NCBI RefSeq assembly: GCF_000312105.1
Contig: NZ_HE978638.1
Coordinates: forward strand, 240,386-304,385
Length of the DNA: 64,000 nt
Direction of reading: 5' to 3'
DNA from: Aeromicrobium massiliense JC14
Lineage (GTDB): Bacteria > Actinomycetota > Actinomycetes > Propionibacteriales > Nocardioidaceae
Shown here: piece after piece, positions 63,889 through 64,000 of the stretch
How positions within the stretch are numbered: the stretch's first letter is position 1
Layout: every line of letters starts with the position of its first letter
The notes under the pieces: generated by a model
The model's database searches: none
Told to the model about the DNA's origin: nothing
Seen by the model: only the letters and a program-made list of their open reading frames with translations
Made by a program: the position numbers and the translations under genes

Positions 63889-64000
63889 GACGCCCGCTCG
63901 AGCCGGTAGTGCAGTCGCAGGGCCGACGCTCCCCAGACGCGCAGCTCGTGGTCCGTGCGCAGCACTCCGTGGGGATCGACGTGGACGTGGAACGTCTCGT
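63885..64000 (-). CDS. C-terminal fragment of an unrecognised protein
   Basis: Only the last 37 codons are in the window; the gene runs off the right edge. The fragment ends ELRVWGASALRLHYRLERAS and has FHVHVDPHGVLR further on, a pattern of short alternating strands. I do not recognise the family. It is translationally coupled to the CrtA-like gene through a GTGA overlap, so the two may act together. Confidence 0.55.
   Translation of the reverse strand, partial: ETFHVHVDPHGVLRTDHELRVWGASALRLHYRLERAS

Overview
This window is chromosomal DNA of a high-GC Gram-positive actinobacterium. The evidence is the strong G/C bias at third codon positions, frequent GTG starts, and gene neighbourhoods typical of Actinobacteria: leuS-degV-comEA-comEC-holA-rpsT-lepA, hemW-DUF3097-hrcA-dnaJ, phoH-ybeY-CNNM/CBS protein-cytidine-deaminase-like protein-era, leuA-recO-uppS, and FAHD protein-gltX-tRNA-Gln-tRNA-Glu. 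A member of the Propionibacteriales (Nocardioidaceae-like) would fit, but this is an inference from gene order, not a measurement. I see no rRNA, CRISPR array, phage, transposase or integrase.

Layout. 1-6.3 kb: an envelope-polymer cluster with the start of a family 2 glycosyltransferase, a membrane O-acyltransferase with an SGNH domain, a CDP-glycerol glycerophosphotransferase, an SGNH lipoprotein and a family 4 glycosyltransferase. 6.3-8.4 kb: a TrkH/TrkA potassium uptake pair. 8.4-9.8 kb: an M4 metallopeptidase with its emfourin-type inhibitor and a 27-codon mini-ORF between them. 9.9-11.9 kb: a sodium:solute symporter and a small membrane protein. 11.9-25 kb: translation and DNA uptake genes (leuS, degV, comEA, comEC, holA, rpsT, lepA) with an acyltransferase-like membrane protein and a secreted SGNH/FN3 protein inserted. 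25-36 kb: fadD-like ligase, hemW, DUF3097, the CIRCE-hrcA-dnaJ heat-shock unit, HIT, phoH, ybeY, CNNM protein, a degenerate deaminase and era. 36-46 kb: a MerR/flavoprotein redox pair, a PHP protein, a flavodoxin-like protein, a moxR-DUF58-transglutaminase operon, a GrpB-like and a VOC protein, and a glutathionyl-hydroquinone-reductase-like protein. 46-50.7 kb: leuA with an attenuator leader peptide, a TetR/SDR divergent pair and an MFS exporter. 50.8-54.7 kb: a three-gene lysine catabolism operon. 54.8-57.4 kb: PadR plus an ABC exporter. 57.4-64 kb: recO, uppS, a zinc alcohol dehydrogenase, FAHD protein, gltX, three tRNA genes, and a two-gene pair running off the right edge.

How it works together. 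Many adjacent genes share a 4-base ATGA or GTGA overlap, so translational coupling is common. Many first genes of operons have a TANNNT hexamer ending 4-7 bases before the start codon with no room for a Shine-Dalgarno site, the signature of leaderless mRNAs. The most interesting items are: the leuA leader peptide, whose promoter shares one palindromic -10 element with a divergent gene; the protease/mini-ORF/inhibitor cassette with its local duplication; the lysine-degradation operon behind a perfect 10-bp inverted repeat; and a conserved-position protein that looks like a cytidine deaminase stripped of its catalytic residues. There is no gene-free stretch over 300 bases except 62589-63177, which holds the three tRNA genes with their promoters and terminators.
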